Source: Sphingomonadales bacterium UBA6157 | GTDB lineage: Bacteria > Pseudomonadota > Alphaproteobacteria > Sphingomonadales > Sphingomonadaceae | Direction of reading: 5' to 3' | NCBI GenBank assembly: GCA_002423025.1 | Contig: DIUN01000013.1 | Span: 14,030-78,029, forward strand | Length of the DNA stretch: 64,000 nt | Shown here: positions 35,642-44,282 of the stretch, piece after piece | Layout of the letters: the number at the start of each line of letters is the position of its first letter | How positions within the stretch are numbered: the stretch's first letter is position 1 | Notes under the pieces: generated by a model | Told to the model about the DNA's origin: nothing | The model's input: only the letters and a program-made list of their open reading frames with translations | Databases searched by the model: none | Position numbers and translations under genes: made by a program

Positions 35642-36687
35642 ACGCCCCCGTGATAGCGCCCATCGCTGCCGAAGCCCTGCCCGCTACCGGGCCGATGCCC
35701 GCCGGCCACCCGCCGGTGCGCGTTGGCCGCGTCGGCGTGCTGCTGGTCAATCTCGGTTCGCCGGATGCGCCGGATGTGCCGTCCGTGAAGCGCTTCCTCG
35801 GCGAATTCCTTTCGGATCCGCGGGTCATCGAGATTCCGCAGTTCCTCTGGCAGCCGATCCTCAAGCTGTTGATTCTCAACATCCGGCCGCGCACCACGGC
35901 GCAGAATTATGCCAAGGTGTGGACGCCGCAAGGCTCGCCCATCACCGCCATCACCCGCGCCCAGGCCGAGGCGCTGGCCGGGCGCTTCGGGCCGAATGTC
36001 GTGGTGGACTGGGCGATGCGCTATGGCACCCGCTCGATTCCCGAGCAGCTCAAGGCGCTGATGGACCAGGGCTGTGACCGGATCGTGCTGGCGCCGCTCT
36101 ATCCGCAATATTCCGCCGCCACCAACGCCACGGTGGTCGATGCCGCCAATGCCGCCATCGCCGGCTGGCGCTGGCAGCCGGCGCTGCGCACCATGCCGCC
36201 TTACTACGACAATCCGGACCATATCGCCGCGCTGGCCCGCAGCGTGCGGGACGAGATTGCCAAGCTCGAGTTCATGCCGGACCTGATCGTCACCAGTTTC
36301 CATGGCATGCCGCAGCGCACCCTCGACAAGGGGGATCCCTATCATTGCCAGTGCCTGAAGACCGGGCGGCTGCTGCAGGAGGCGCTGAACCTGCCGGTGA
36401 AGGTCACCTTCCAGTCCCGCTTCGGCCGGGCGGAGTGGCTGCGGCCCTATACCGATGGCACGCTGGAAACGCTGGCGGGCGAAGGCATCAAGAAAATCGC
36501 CGTGGTCTGCCCCGGTTTCTCGGCTGATTGCCTCGAAACATTGGAGGAAGTCGCCATGGAAGGCCGGGAAACCTTCATGGAGCACGGCGGCACGCACTTT
36601 GCCTATCTGCCCTGCCTCAACGACACGCCAAACGGCATCGAGATGCTGCACGCCCTCATCACACGCGAACTTGCAGGCTGGGTTTAA
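35638..36687 (+). CDS. hemH: Ferrochelatase
   Basis: Inserts Fe2+ into protoporphyrin IX, the last step of protoheme synthesis. It has 349 residues; the family fold begins at RVGVLLVNLGSPDAP near residue 27. YPQYSAATNA near residue 155, SFHGMPQRTLDKGDPYHCQC with the active-site His near residue 222, and CPGFSADCLETLEE with the catalytic Glu are present. About 20 N-terminal residues are Pro/Ala-rich and variable. Translation is probably coupled to the molybdenum hydroxylase through the ATGA overlap. Confidence 0.95.
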   Translation: MNAPVIAPIAAEALPATGPMPAGHPPVRVGRVGVLLVNLGSPDAPDVPSVKRFLGEFLSDPRVIEIPQFLWQPILKLLILNIRPRTTAQNYAKVWTPQGSPITAITRAQAEALAGRFGPNVVVDWAMRYGTRSIPEQLKALMDQGCDRIVLAPLYPQYSAATNATVVDAANAAIAGWRWQPALRTMPPYYDNPDHIAALARSVRDEIAKLEFMPDLIVTSFHGMPQRTLDKGDPYHCQCLKTGRLLQEALNLPVKVTFQSRFGRAEWLRPYTDGTLETLAGEGIKKIAVVCPGFSADCLETLEEVAMEGRETFMEHGGTHFAYLPCLNDTPNGIEMLHALITRELAGWV

Positions 36688-36750
36688 CCCGCTAGACTTG
36701 GGTATGCGGACGGCAAGATGCCGGCGCATCTCTGGGGTAAGGTCTGGCAC

Positions 36751-37473
36751 ATGGCACGGGTAGCAATCGTCACTGGCGGCACACGCGGAATCGGCGAGGC
36801 GATCTGCCTCGCGCTCAAGGCGCAGGGCGTAACCGTCGCTGCCAACTATGGCGGCGATGATGCCAAGGCCAAGGCCTTTACCGAACGCACCGGAATCCCC
36901 GCCTTCAAGTGGGACGTGGGCGACCATGAGGCCTGCCTTGCCGGCGTCGCCGCGGTGGAAGCCGCACTCGGCCCGGTCGATATCGTCGTCAACAACGCCG
37001 GCATCACGCGCGATGGCACCCTCATGAAGATGAGCTACGCGCAGTGGGAAGAGGTCATCCGCGTCAACCTCGGTGGCTGCTTCAACATGGCCAAGGCAAC
37101 CTTTGTGGGCATGAAGTCCCGCGGCTTCGGGCGCATCGTCAACATCGGCAGCATCAACGGCCAGGCCGGCCAATATGGCCAGGTCAACTATGCCTCCGCC
37201 AAATCCGGCATCCATGGCTTCACCAAGGCGCTAGCACAGGAAGGCGCGCGCTTCGGCATCACCGTCAACGCCATCGCACCGGGCTATATCGATACGGACA
37301 TGGTTGCCGCCGTTCCGGCTGACGTGCTGGAGAAGATCGTCGCGAAAATCCCCGTCGGCCGCCTCGGCCAGGCCCATGAGATCGCGCGCGGTGTCGCCTT
37401 CCTCACCGCCGAGGATGCCGGCTTCGTGACTGGCAGCACCATGAGCATCAACGGCGGCCAGCACATGTATTGA
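36751..37473 (+). CDS. phaB: Acetoacetyl-CoA reductase
   Basis: A 240-residue short-chain dehydrogenase that reduces acetoacetyl-CoA to (R)-3-hydroxybutyryl-CoA with NADPH for polyhydroxybutyrate. It starts MARVAIVTGGTRGIGEAI (TGxxxGIG). NNAGITRDGTLMKM, NIGSINGQAGQYGQVNYASAKSG with the Ser-Tyr-Lys triad, and APGYIDTDMVAAVP are typical of PhaB rather than FabG. An in-frame ATG 11 codons upstream lacks fold sequence. No phaA or phaC is adjacent. Confidence 0.9.
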   Translation: MARVAIVTGGTRGIGEAICLALKAQGVTVAANYGGDDAKAKAFTERTGIPAFKWDVGDHEACLAGVAAVEAALGPVDIVVNNAGITRDGTLMKMSYAQWEEVIRVNLGGCFNMAKATFVGMKSRGFGRIVNIGSINGQAGQYGQVNYASAKSGIHGFTKALAQEGARFGITVNAIAPGYIDTDMVAAVPADVLEKIVAKIPVGRLGQAHEIARGVAFLTAEDAGFVTGSTMSINGGQHMY

Positions 37474-37492
37474 TGCGCTGGAGGGTGAGGGC

Positions 37493-37711
37493 GTGACACA
37501 GAAACACTCCCTCACCATCGCCGGCCATGCCACGTCACTGACGCTGGAGCCCATCTTCTGGGAGGCACTCAAGGCCGCCGCAGAGGCCGAGGGCAAGGCG
37601 CTGGCAGCGCTGGTCGCCGAGATCGACGAGGCGCGAACCACCAACCTTTCCAGCGCCATCCGCGTCTGGCTGTATCAGCGGGCTGTTTGTGCCGGCAGCA
37701 GCGAGGATTAA
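37493..37711 (+). CDS. Ribbon-helix-helix domain protein
   Basis: A 72-residue protein: SLTIAGHATSLTLEPIFWEA, KALAALVAEIDEAR and NLSSAIRVWLYQ. This matches the RHH_4 proteins common in Alphaproteobacteria, presumed DNA-binding regulators. It starts at GTG, 19 bp after phaB, and the dioxygenase gene begins 9 bp after it. No antitoxin role is suggested because no toxin gene is next to it. Confidence 0.85.
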   Translation: MTQKHSLTIAGHATSLTLEPIFWEALKAAAEAEGKALAALVAEIDEARTTNLSSAIRVWLYQRAVCAGSSED

Positions 37712-37720
37712 GCTCTCCCC

Positions 37721-38401
37721 ATGGTCACCATCATCCAGAACTTCCTTGGCGGCGACGAGCTTGCTGCCTGCCGCGCCGAACTTGAAGGCGCCGGCTGGGT
37801 GGACGGCAAGACGACGGCCGGCAAGCAATCCGCCAGCGTCAAGGCCAACCGCCAGCTGCCGCCGGACAGCCGCGCCTCACGCGAGTGGAGCGCCCGCATC
37901 CTCGAGCTGCTCGGCCAGAACCTGGCCTTCGTCTCCGCCGCGCTGCCGGACAAGATCCTGCCGCCGATGTTCAACCGCTATGGCGAGGGCGAGCATTACG
38001 GCCTGCATGTGGACAACAGCATCCGCACCGGCACCAACGGCGCCAAGCTGCGCAGCGATCTTTCCGCCACGCTCTTCCTGTCCGATCCGGCGAGCTATGA
38101 TGGCGGAGAGCTGCTCATCGAGACCAGCTTCGGCACGCCCAGCGTCAAGCTGCCCGCCGGCTCGCTGGTGATCTACCCGGCCAGCTCCCGGCACCGGGTG
38201 GCGCCTGTCACCCGCGGTGAACGGCTGGCGGCGATCTTCTGGGTGCAATCCATGGTTCGGGACGATGCCGCCCGCACCATGCTGCGCGAGTTGGACGTGA
38301 CCGTGCAGGCCCTCACCGCCGAGCATGGCCACACCAATCGCCATGTCGTGACGCTCACCGGCATGTACCACAACCTGCTGCGGCTCTGGGCCGAGGTCTA
38401 G
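37721..38401 (+). CDS. PKHD-type Fe(II)/2-oxoglutarate hydroxylase (PiuC/YbiX family)
   Basis: A 226-residue dioxygenase. The Fe(II) ligands are seen as HYGLHVDNSIR (His-x-Asp, near residue 95) and SSRHRVAPVTRGER (distal His near residue 157, with the 2-oxoglutarate-binding Arg). The start MVTIIQNFLGGDELA is typical. PiuC-like members usually sit beside TonB siderophore receptors and iron genes; none is adjacent here. The substrate is unknown. Its stop touches the convergent solute-binding protein gene directly. Confidence 0.93.
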   Translation: MVTIIQNFLGGDELAACRAELEGAGWVDGKTTAGKQSASVKANRQLPPDSRASREWSARILELLGQNLAFVSAALPDKILPPMFNRYGEGEHYGLHVDNSIRTGTNGAKLRSDLSATLFLSDPASYDGGELLIETSFGTPSVKLPAGSLVIYPASSRHRVAPVTRGERLAAIFWVQSMVRDDAARTMLRELDVTVQALTAEHGHTNRHVVTLTGMYHNLLRLWAEV

Positions 38402-39979
38402 CTACCGGCGCTTCTTCGGGTCCCGCACCAGCCGGTTCAGCGGGTGGCTGGCTGCCACGTTGGGCATCCAGCCATCCACCTGCGGCGCCACCAGCGCCCA
38501 GCGCACCGGCGCGAACAGCCCGATGAGCGGCGGCCCGGCCAGCAGCGCCTGCTCGGCCTCCGCCAGCAGCCGCTCACGCTCGGCCGGGCCAGCAAGCGCC
38601 GCAGCATCGAGCAGCGCATCGGCGGCGGCATTGCAGTGCGGGCCGGCGCCGCAGCGGTAGCGGGCCAGCAGCGCTCCGGCATCGGGCACCGGCACGCTGG
38701 CCTCGCTCACCGCCAGATCAAAATTGCCGCGCGCAATCAGCCGCGCCCGCGCCGGAGCCGCAGCCTCGCTCACCACCAGGGTCACGCCAATGCGCGCCCA
38801 GTCCGCACCCACGCGCTCGGCGATGCTGCGATGCTCGCGTCCAGGCGGCAGCAGCAGCGTCAGCCGCAGCGGAGTCTCGGCAGTGTAGCCGGCCTTGGCC
38901 AACAGCGCCCGCGCCTCTTCCAGCGGCACATCCGCAGCAGCATCCTGCCCACCGATCGCCCGGCGCAGCCCGGCAGCGACGCCACGCGGCGGCGGCGGCT
39001 CAGCCTCGCCAGCCTCGCCTGCCACCGCCTCCAGCGGCTGCGGGCGCAGCGCCGGCGGCAGCAGCCCGGCGACAGGCGCCATGGCCGGAATGCCATAGCG
39101 CGCCGTCAGCGCCGGCCGGTCCACCGCCAGCGCCAGCGCGCGGCGCACGTCCGGCGAGGCCAGCGGGCCTTTCAAGCCATTGGCAAGATAGCCATAAACC
39201 CCCCACAGCGGATCAAGCCGCAGCACCTCGCGCCGGGCGGAGAGCCGCGCCTCGGAGAGCCCGGCCAGCCCTTCGCCGATCAGGATATCGGTTTCCCCCC
39301 GTCCGAACGCCGCCACGGCAGCCGCGGCATCGGAACTGGCGCCGATGCGAATCTCGGCAGGCCGCGCCTCGTCGCTCTGTTCCCGGGCGATGCGGGTGAG
39401 CGTGATCTGCTGGCTCGCATCGGTCTTTTCCAGCGCCCGTGCATAGCGGGTGAGAGTCGGCTTGCCGGGCCGGGTGATGGCAAGGCCAGGCTCGGCCAGC
39501 CAACCGAGCAGCAGCGGCGAGGCCGCCTCCAGCCGCAACTCCACCACCCGCGCGATCGGCGCCAGAACACCCAGCCGCGCCTCCGGCAGCCGCCGCGCCG
39601 CCACCGCCGCGGCATTGTCGATGCCCGCCGTGCGCAGCAGCGCGCCGCGCCGCGCCTCGCGCCGGAAAGCCGCCACCACATCCTCGGAAACCAGCGCCTT
39701 GCCATCGCTCCAGCGCGTCGGCCGCAGGCGCAGGATCAGGCTGCGGCCATCATCGACAAAGCGCCAGCTGGAGGCGAGGCCGCCCACCAGTTCCCCATTG
39801 CCATCGCGGGTGATGAGCGTCTGCACCGTCACCTGGTCCGCCAGCCTAGTGGCCAGCGGCCCCGGCATGTCGCTCTCGCCCAGCACCGTCACGCGCAGTT
39901 GCTCGCCCTCTGGCGCCGCGTCCCCACAGGCGGCCAGCAGCGCCAGCGCGGTGAGCGCAGCAAGGCGCGCACGGCTCAT
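38402..39979 (-). CDS. ABC-transporter solute-binding lipoprotein (SBP_bac_5 family)
   Basis: A 525-residue periplasmic binding protein for peptides or similar solutes. The signal peptide ends in ALLAACGD, giving a lipid-anchored Cys at residue 18. The family 5 fold is recognised by LASSWRFVDDGRSLILRLRP and WSDGKALVSEDVVAAFRRE near residues 68-108, and by SPDVRRALALAVDRPAL near residue 275. An acidic, Pro-rich insert lies near residue 320. No permease or ATPase genes are adjacent, so its transporter must be elsewhere. Confidence 0.87.
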   Translation of the reverse strand: MSRARLAALTALALLAACGDAAPEGEQLRVTVLGESDMPGPLATRLADQVTVQTLITRDGNGELVGGLASSWRFVDDGRSLILRLRPTRWSDGKALVSEDVVAAFRREARRGALLRTAGIDNAAAVAARRLPEARLGVLAPIARVVELRLEAASPLLLGWLAEPGLAITRPGKPTLTRYARALEKTDASQQITLTRIAREQSDEARPAEIRIGASSDAAAAVAAFGRGETDILIGEGLAGLSEARLSARREVLRLDPLWGVYGYLANGLKGPLASPDVRRALALAVDRPALTARYGIPAMAPVAGLLPPALRPQPLEAVAGEAGEAEPPPPRGVAAGLRRAIGGQDAAADVPLEEARALLAKAGYTAETPLRLTLLLPPGREHRSIAERVGADWARIGVTLVVSEAAAPARARLIARGNFDLAVSEASVPVPDAGALLARYRCGAGPHCNAAADALLDAAALAGPAERERLLAEAEQALLAGPPLIGLFAPVRWALVAPQVDGWMPNVAASHPLNRLVRDPKKRR

Positions 39980-40096
39980 GCTTTCCGTCCCGCGGCTGTT
40001 TTCAATTGGCTCATCGCAGCAACTCTAGCGCCGCTTGGCAGCGCAAAACCAGAGCTTCCTTGCCGCGCAGGGGCTTGCGGGAGTAAGCCTCTGCCC

Positions 40097-41071
40097 ATGC
40101 CCACCGACATTGCCCCCGATATTATCGCACTCATCGGCAATACGCCGCTGGTGAAGCTCAAGGCCCCGAGCGCCGAAACCGGCTGCACGATTCTCGCCAA
40201 GGCCGAGTTCCTCAATCCCGGCGGCAGCGTCAAGGACCGCGCGGCGCTCGGCATCATCGAGGATGCCGAGGCGCAGGGCCTGCTCAAGCCGGGCGGAATC
40301 ATCGTGGAGGGCACCGCCGGCAACACCGGCATCGGCCTCGCGGTAGTGGCCAGCGCCCGCGGCTACCGCACCATCATCGTGATGCCCGAGACGCAATCCC
40401 GCGAGAAGCAGGATACGCTGCGCGCCCTGGGCGCCGAGCTGGTGCTGGTGCCGGCCGCGCCCTATTCCAACCCGGCGCATTATGTCCACACCTCGCGCCG
40501 CCTCGCCGAGGAGACGCCCGGCGCCATCTGGGCCAACCAGTTCGACAATGTCGCCAACCGCATGGCGCACATCAAGACGACCGCGCGCGAAATCTGGGAG
40601 CAGACCGGCGGCGATATCGATGGCTTCACCTGCGCTGTCGGCACCGGCGGCACGCTGGCCGGCGTGGCGCTGGGCCTGCGCGCCGAAAAGCCCGGAATCA
40701 CCATCGCCCTGACGGATCCGGAGGGCGCCGCGCTCTACAATTGGTTCGCCCATGGCGAGCTGAAGGGCGAGGGCTCGAGCGTCTCGGAGGGCATCGGCCA
40801 GAGCCGGATCACCGCCAATCTCGATGGGCTGACAGTGGATACACAATTCCGCGTGCCGGATACGGAAGGGCTGGCCTGGGTCCGCCGCCTCAATGCCGAG
40901 GAGGGCCTGTGCCTTGGCCTGTCCTCCGGCATCAACGTTGCCGGCGCGGTTCGGCTGGCCCGGCACATGGGCCCCGGCCACACCATCGTCACCATCTTGT
41001 GTGACAGTGGCTTGCGCTACCTCTCGACCATCTACAACGCCGAGTGGCTGGCCGCAAAAGGCCTTGCCTGA
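40097..41071 (+). CDS. cysK: Cysteine synthase A (O-acetylserine sulfhydrylase)
   Basis: Makes cysteine from O-acetylserine and sulfide with PLP. It has 324 residues. IALIGNTPLVKL begins the fold. The PLP lysine is in NPGGSVKDRAAL near residue 44. EGTAGNTGIGLAVVA is the substrate loop, AVGTGGTLAGVALG binds the phosphate, and SEGIGQSRI is near residue 235. The start MPTDIAPDIIALIG is chosen because the frame upstream, although open, runs antisense to the solute-binding protein gene. Confidence 0.94.
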   Translation: MPTDIAPDIIALIGNTPLVKLKAPSAETGCTILAKAEFLNPGGSVKDRAALGIIEDAEAQGLLKPGGIIVEGTAGNTGIGLAVVASARGYRTIIVMPETQSREKQDTLRALGAELVLVPAAPYSNPAHYVHTSRRLAEETPGAIWANQFDNVANRMAHIKTTAREIWEQTGGDIDGFTCAVGTGGTLAGVALGLRAEKPGITIALTDPEGAALYNWFAHGELKGEGSSVSEGIGQSRITANLDGLTVDTQFRVPDTEGLAWVRRLNAEEGLCLGLSSGINVAGAVRLARHMGPGHTIVTILCDSGLRYLSTIYNAEWLAAKGLA

Positions 41072-41279
41072 GGCGCTTTAGAGCGGCCCTCGTTTTGGTT
41101 GCACCGCTGGCCGCAACGCCGCCTCGATTCGTCGCATATCGACAGAGCCGACAAGACACCCTATATCTGTATACAACGCGATTCCGTCTCGCGGGGCACC
41201 AGACCGGCTCCTGCCGGCTCCAGGCCTCGCGCCGCACCCGGCAACGCCCGGTGGCGGACCAACGAACAAGCGAGGGTCA

Positions 41280-41579
41280 ATGTCGTTGCTGAAGGGTCCA
41301 TTCGGCAAAGAGTCCAGTACGGCCCGCACCGCCACACGGCTGGTGCGTGTTGCTGCCGCCCAGCGTATCCGCATGGGCCTCACCGGGCTTGCCGCCGTCT
41401 TCCTGCTCGTGCTGGTCGCCGCTGTCGGCCTGCGCCCCGCCCCCGCCGCGCGGGAAACCACCTCTGAGCCGCTGGCCGTGCTCGGCGTCGCTCCCGGCGC
41501 CGGCCCGGCCGCCGAATCGCTGGCGCCGGCCACCGCCACCACCCGGATCCAGACTGCCCCGCGCCCACGCAACGGCTGA
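41280..41579 (+). CDS. Hypothetical single-pass membrane protein
   Basis: A 99-residue frame that is not recognised as any family. Residues 1-32 are basic, residues 33-52 (GLTGLAAVFLLVLVAAVGLR) form a membrane helix, and the rest is rich in Ala, Pro and Thr. GAGGG lies shortly before the ATG. The 208 bp before it hold no other gene. Position between cysK and mraZ suggests an envelope role, but nothing shows this directly. Confidence 0.5.
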   Translation: MSLLKGPFGKESSTARTATRLVRVAAAQRIRMGLTGLAAVFLLVLVAAVGLRPAPAARETTSEPLAVLGVAPGAGPAAESLAPATATTRIQTAPRPRNG

Positions 41580-41635
41580 CGCATCGCGGGCAATCGGCAG
41601 CCCGAATCCTCAATCCGCCGCGCGCTGGCAGTTTT

Positions 41636-41650
41636 TCCCAATCCTGCCCA
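41636..41650 (-). promoter_or_regulatory. MraZ-box-like tandem repeat
   Basis: The reverse strand reads TGGGC AGGAT TGGGA, followed by AAAAC TGCCA. Two TGGGN units are exactly 10 bp apart, with a third degraded unit. MraZ is known to bind TGGGN repeats with 5-bp spacers upstream of its own gene. The distance to mraZ, about 325 bp, is larger than usual. Confidence 0.4.
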
Positions 41651-41722
41651 CAGACTGCTCCACCGGGCAGCCAGATCGATTCCGCACCATTCGTCCCGAG
41701 TTCTGCAATTTTGGCCACAGAC

Positions 41723-41731
41723 TTATCCACA
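41723..41731 (+). promoter_or_regulatory. DnaA box (TTATCCACA)
   Basis: A perfect match to the strong consensus TTATNCACA, 243 bp before mraZ. Confidence 0.5.
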
Positions 41732-41858
41732 GGAAGATGTGCATAGATCAAAGCAAGAACAGTTTCCAGGATTCCACCGTTTTCCCATGGTGAGACCCTT
41801 CTGGGACCAGTCTGGACCATGAATCACCATTGAGTGGCACATATTCCCATGATACATG

Positions 41859-41867
41859 TTGTCCACA
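41859..41867 (+). promoter_or_regulatory. DnaA-box-like site (TTGTCCACA)
   Basis: One mismatch from TTATCCACA, 107 bp before mraZ and in the same orientation as the box at 41723. Confidence 0.4.
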
Positions 41868-41974
41868 ATGAGGGCGGGAACGCTGCTGCGTGGCTTGGTT
41901 GAAGCGTAGGGCCGGGATGAACCGGCAAATGCTGAAATCGCCGCCATCCGCTCTCATTGCTGGGGCGGAACAGG

Positions 41975-42469
41975 GTGTCGGACGAATTCTTTCACGGCTA
42001 TGCGCTGAACACGGTCGACGCCAAGAATCGGCTGTCGATCCCAGCTGACTACCGTGATGTCATCGTCGCCCGCTCCGGCACCAAGGAGCTGTTCATCGGC
42101 CCCGGTCACGGCGGTGCCGATTGCCTGATGGCCTATGACAAGAGCTATGACGCCCAGCTGATCGCCGATCATCGCGCCCGCCACGGCGCCGGCACGGATC
42201 GCGCCCGCTATGATGAAGCTTCGCTGCTGTTCGGCGCGGCTTCCCCGGCCAAGATCGACGATGCCGGCCGCATCGTGCTCTCCAATACCCTGAAGGAGCT
42301 TGGCGACATCAACGGCCATGTCTGGTTCGTCGCCGGTGGGGACTGGTTCGAGCTATGGAACCCCTGGCGCTTCCTGGAGCGCAGCGGGCTCGACCCGCGC
42401 ATGGTCCGCATCCTCTCGCGCGAGCTGGAATCCCGTGGGCTGGACCCGAAGCAGGAGCCGGCGCGTTGA
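41975..42469 (+). CDS. mraZ: Transcriptional regulator MraZ
   Basis: A 164-residue protein with two SpoVT/AbrB-like domains. The first shows FFHGYALNTVDAKNRLSIPA (DAKxR) and the second AKIDDAGRIVLSNTLKEL. MraZ forms rings and represses the dcw promoter. It is the first gene of the cluster, as in most bacteria. The GTG at 41975 gives MSDEFFHGY; a TTG 6 codons upstream is the alternative. Its stop overlaps the rsmH start. Confidence 0.93.
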   Translation: MSDEFFHGYALNTVDAKNRLSIPADYRDVIVARSGTKELFIGPGHGGADCLMAYDKSYDAQLIADHRARHGAGTDRARYDEASLLFGAASPAKIDDAGRIVLSNTLKELGDINGHVWFVAGGDWFELWNPWRFLERSGLDPRMVRILSRELESRGLDPKQEPAR

Positions 42470-43440
42470 GCGTTGCCCTGCACATTCCCGTCCTGTTGGC
42501 CGAAACCATGGCGGCGCTCGCGCTTCAGCCGGGGGATCTCTATGTCGATGCGACGCTCGGCGCCGGCGGCTATCTGCGCGCCGCGCGCAGCTTCGGCATC
42601 GCCCATGCCTATGGCTTTGATCGGGACCTGACGGCGCTGGCGCTGAATGCCGATCTCGCCGCCCATGACGATGTGACGCTGATCGCCCGGCCGTTCGCCG
42701 AGATGGAAGCCGGCCTTGCCGCGCATGGCGTGACGGCGGTGGACGCCATCGCCTTCGATATCGGCGTCTCCTCGATGCAGATCGACCAGCCGGAGCGCGG
42801 CTTTTCCTTCCAGTCCGATGGCCCGCTCGACATGCGGATGAGCCAGCACGGCATGACTGCGGCGGACTTCATCAACACCGCATCCGAATCCGAGATCGCC
42901 GATGTGCTGTTCCACCTTGGCGACGAGCCCGGTGCCCGGCGCATTGCCCGCGCCATCGTCAATGATCGCCCGCTCACCCGCACCTCGGAGCTGGCGCGCC
43001 TCGTCCGCTCCGTCCTCGGCTTCAAGCCCGGCGGCAAGGACCCGGCCACCCGCAGCTTCCAGGCGCTGCGCATCCATGTGAACGACGAGCTTGGCCAGCT
43101 CGATGCCGGGCTCGATGCGGCCGAGCGGCTGCTGCGTCCCGGCGGCCGGCTCGCCGTGGTGAGCTTCCACTCGGCGGAAGACCGGCGGGTGAAGAGCTTC
43201 TTGCGGGATCGCTCGGGCAATGCCCCCGGCGGCTCACGCCACATGCCGATGGCTGCCACCCGGCGCCTGCCCAGCTTCGAGCGCCCGGCCCGCGCCGTGC
43301 GGCCGAGCGAGGCAGAGCTTGCCGCCAACCCGCGCGCCCGCTCCGCCACGCTGCGCGCGGCCGTGCGCACGGCCGCGCCGGCCTGGTCGGCCACCGCATC
43401 TGCTGCCGTTTCCGCCGCTACCCCTGTGAGGTTCGCATGA
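42466..43440 (+). CDS. rsmH: 16S rRNA (cytosine(1402)-N(4))-methyltransferase
   Basis: A 324-residue SAM-dependent enzyme that methylates C1402 in the decoding centre. HIPVLLAETM opens the fold. DATLGAGGYLRA is the SAM loop, and FDIGVSSMQIDQPERGFSF and GPLDMRMS are RsmH signatures. FQALRIHVNDEL and VVSFHSAEDRRVK follow. The start is a TTG at 42466, preceded by AGGAG and overlapping the mraZ stop (TTGA). The last 60 residues are Ala/Arg-rich. Confidence 0.95.
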   Translation: MSVALHIPVLLAETMAALALQPGDLYVDATLGAGGYLRAARSFGIAHAYGFDRDLTALALNADLAAHDDVTLIARPFAEMEAGLAAHGVTAVDAIAFDIGVSSMQIDQPERGFSFQSDGPLDMRMSQHGMTAADFINTASESEIADVLFHLGDEPGARRIARAIVNDRPLTRTSELARLVRSVLGFKPGGKDPATRSFQALRIHVNDELGQLDAGLDAAERLLRPGGRLAVVSFHSAEDRRVKSFLRDRSGNAPGGSRHMPMAATRRLPSFERPARAVRPSEAELAANPRARSATLRAAVRTAAPAWSATASAAVSAATPVRFA

Positions 43441-44276
43441 GACATTACGCAGGTTCGGCCCTGATGCTGGCGATCACCACGGTGACCGCAATCGGCTTCT
43501 ACACCATCACCCTCAAGGTCTCCTCCGAGCGCGCCGCGGTAACGAAGCTGCAGCGCCAGCTGGTGGCGGACGGCCGCTCGATCCGCGATTTGCAGGCCGA
43601 GCTGCGGACCCGCGCCCGGCTGCCGCAGCTCGAGCGCTGGAACGAGAATGTGCTGATGATGTCCGCCCCGGCAGCGGACCAGTATCTGCGCTCGCCCGTG
43701 CAGCTTGCCAGCTTCGGCGTTGCGCCCGAAGCGCCGGCGGCTGCCCCGGCCCTGCGTTTTGCCATTACCCCGGCTGGCGAGGCGGCCCCGGCCGTTGCGG
43801 CACCCTCGGTCGTGCAGGTCAACTACAAGCCCGATCGCGATGCCGATGCCGCCGCCGCGGCTGCCATCATGGCCGCCACCATGAGTGAAGGAAGGCTTGG
43901 CAGCGAAGCCAAGAAGGCGCGGGCCGCAACAGCGCCCGCCGCCACCAGTGTTAGTTCATCAGTAGCGTCTCTTGCGAAAACGTCCCCTGCGACCAAACCG
44001 GCATCGGCCACACCAGCACCGGCGGCTTCGCGCGCGGCAGATTCAGCCGGCACGCCCGCCACTGCACGGTCACAGCCCGTCCGGTCGTCATCCGCTGGAA
44101 CGCAGCCTGCCCGATCCGGAGCCGCCAGCTCGCCCGCTGGCCGCTCGCAGATCGTGCAGGCTGCCTTCACGGCGCCCTCCGCCAGCCCGGAGCCACAGCG
44201 CCCGGCCCAGGCTTCTGCCACCCCGCCTGCCGCGCTCAAGCCGCCGCGCAACCTTCTGCCGGAAGGCGGGCAATAG
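43437..44276 (+). CDS. ftsL: Cell-division protein FtsL with an extended tail
   Basis: FtsL is a bitopic protein that joins FtsQ and FtsB and activates FtsWI. The assignment uses position between rsmH and ftsI, one membrane helix (about residues 5-25), and a short coiled coil (about 27-65: SSERAAVTKLQRQLVADGRS). The protein has 279 residues, against roughly 90-130 in most species. Residues 110-279 are Ala/Pro/Ser/Thr-rich and low in complexity. It overlaps rsmH by 4 bp and is followed 6 bp later by ftsI. Confidence 0.85.
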   Translation: MRHYAGSALMLAITTVTAIGFYTITLKVSSERAAVTKLQRQLVADGRSIRDLQAELRTRARLPQLERWNENVLMMSAPAADQYLRSPVQLASFGVAPEAPAAAPALRFAITPAGEAAPAVAAPSVVQVNYKPDRDADAAAAAAIMAATMSEGRLGSEAKKARAATAPAATSVSSSVASLAKTSPATKPASATPAPAASRAADSAGTPATARSQPVRSSSAGTQPARSGAASSPAGRSQIVQAAFTAPSASPEPQRPAQASATPPAALKPPRNLLPEGGQ

Positions 44277-44282
44277 GCAGCG

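Larger units (their letters stand above)
41580..41974 (+). promoter_or_regulatory. Upstream control region of the dcw cluster
   Basis: These 395 bp contain no convincing gene and are richer in A and T than the flanking genes. They carry two DnaA-box-like nonamers, a tandem TGGGN pair on the reverse strand, and four GANTC sites at 41604, 41678, 41770 and 41821. TTCCCATG occurs twice, near 41783 and 41844. A clear -35/-10 pair could not be fixed. The region must hold the promoter for mraZ and the genes coupled to it. Confidence 0.55.

Noticed and set aside
38444..40096. Open frame of 551 codons antisense to the solute-binding protein gene and continuous with cysK, giving an apparent 875-residue protein
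   Set aside because: The part before 40097 has no recognisable domain and is Arg/Gln-rich, as expected for an antisense shadow in GC-rich DNA. The sense gene has a lipobox and family motifs, and cysK has a clear start.
41580..41974. Chromosome replication origin, because of DnaA boxes and AT-rich sequence
   Set aside because: Only two good boxes and no clear AT-rich unwinding repeats or origin-neighbour genes such as hemE, dnaA or parAB. A role in dcw control is simpler.
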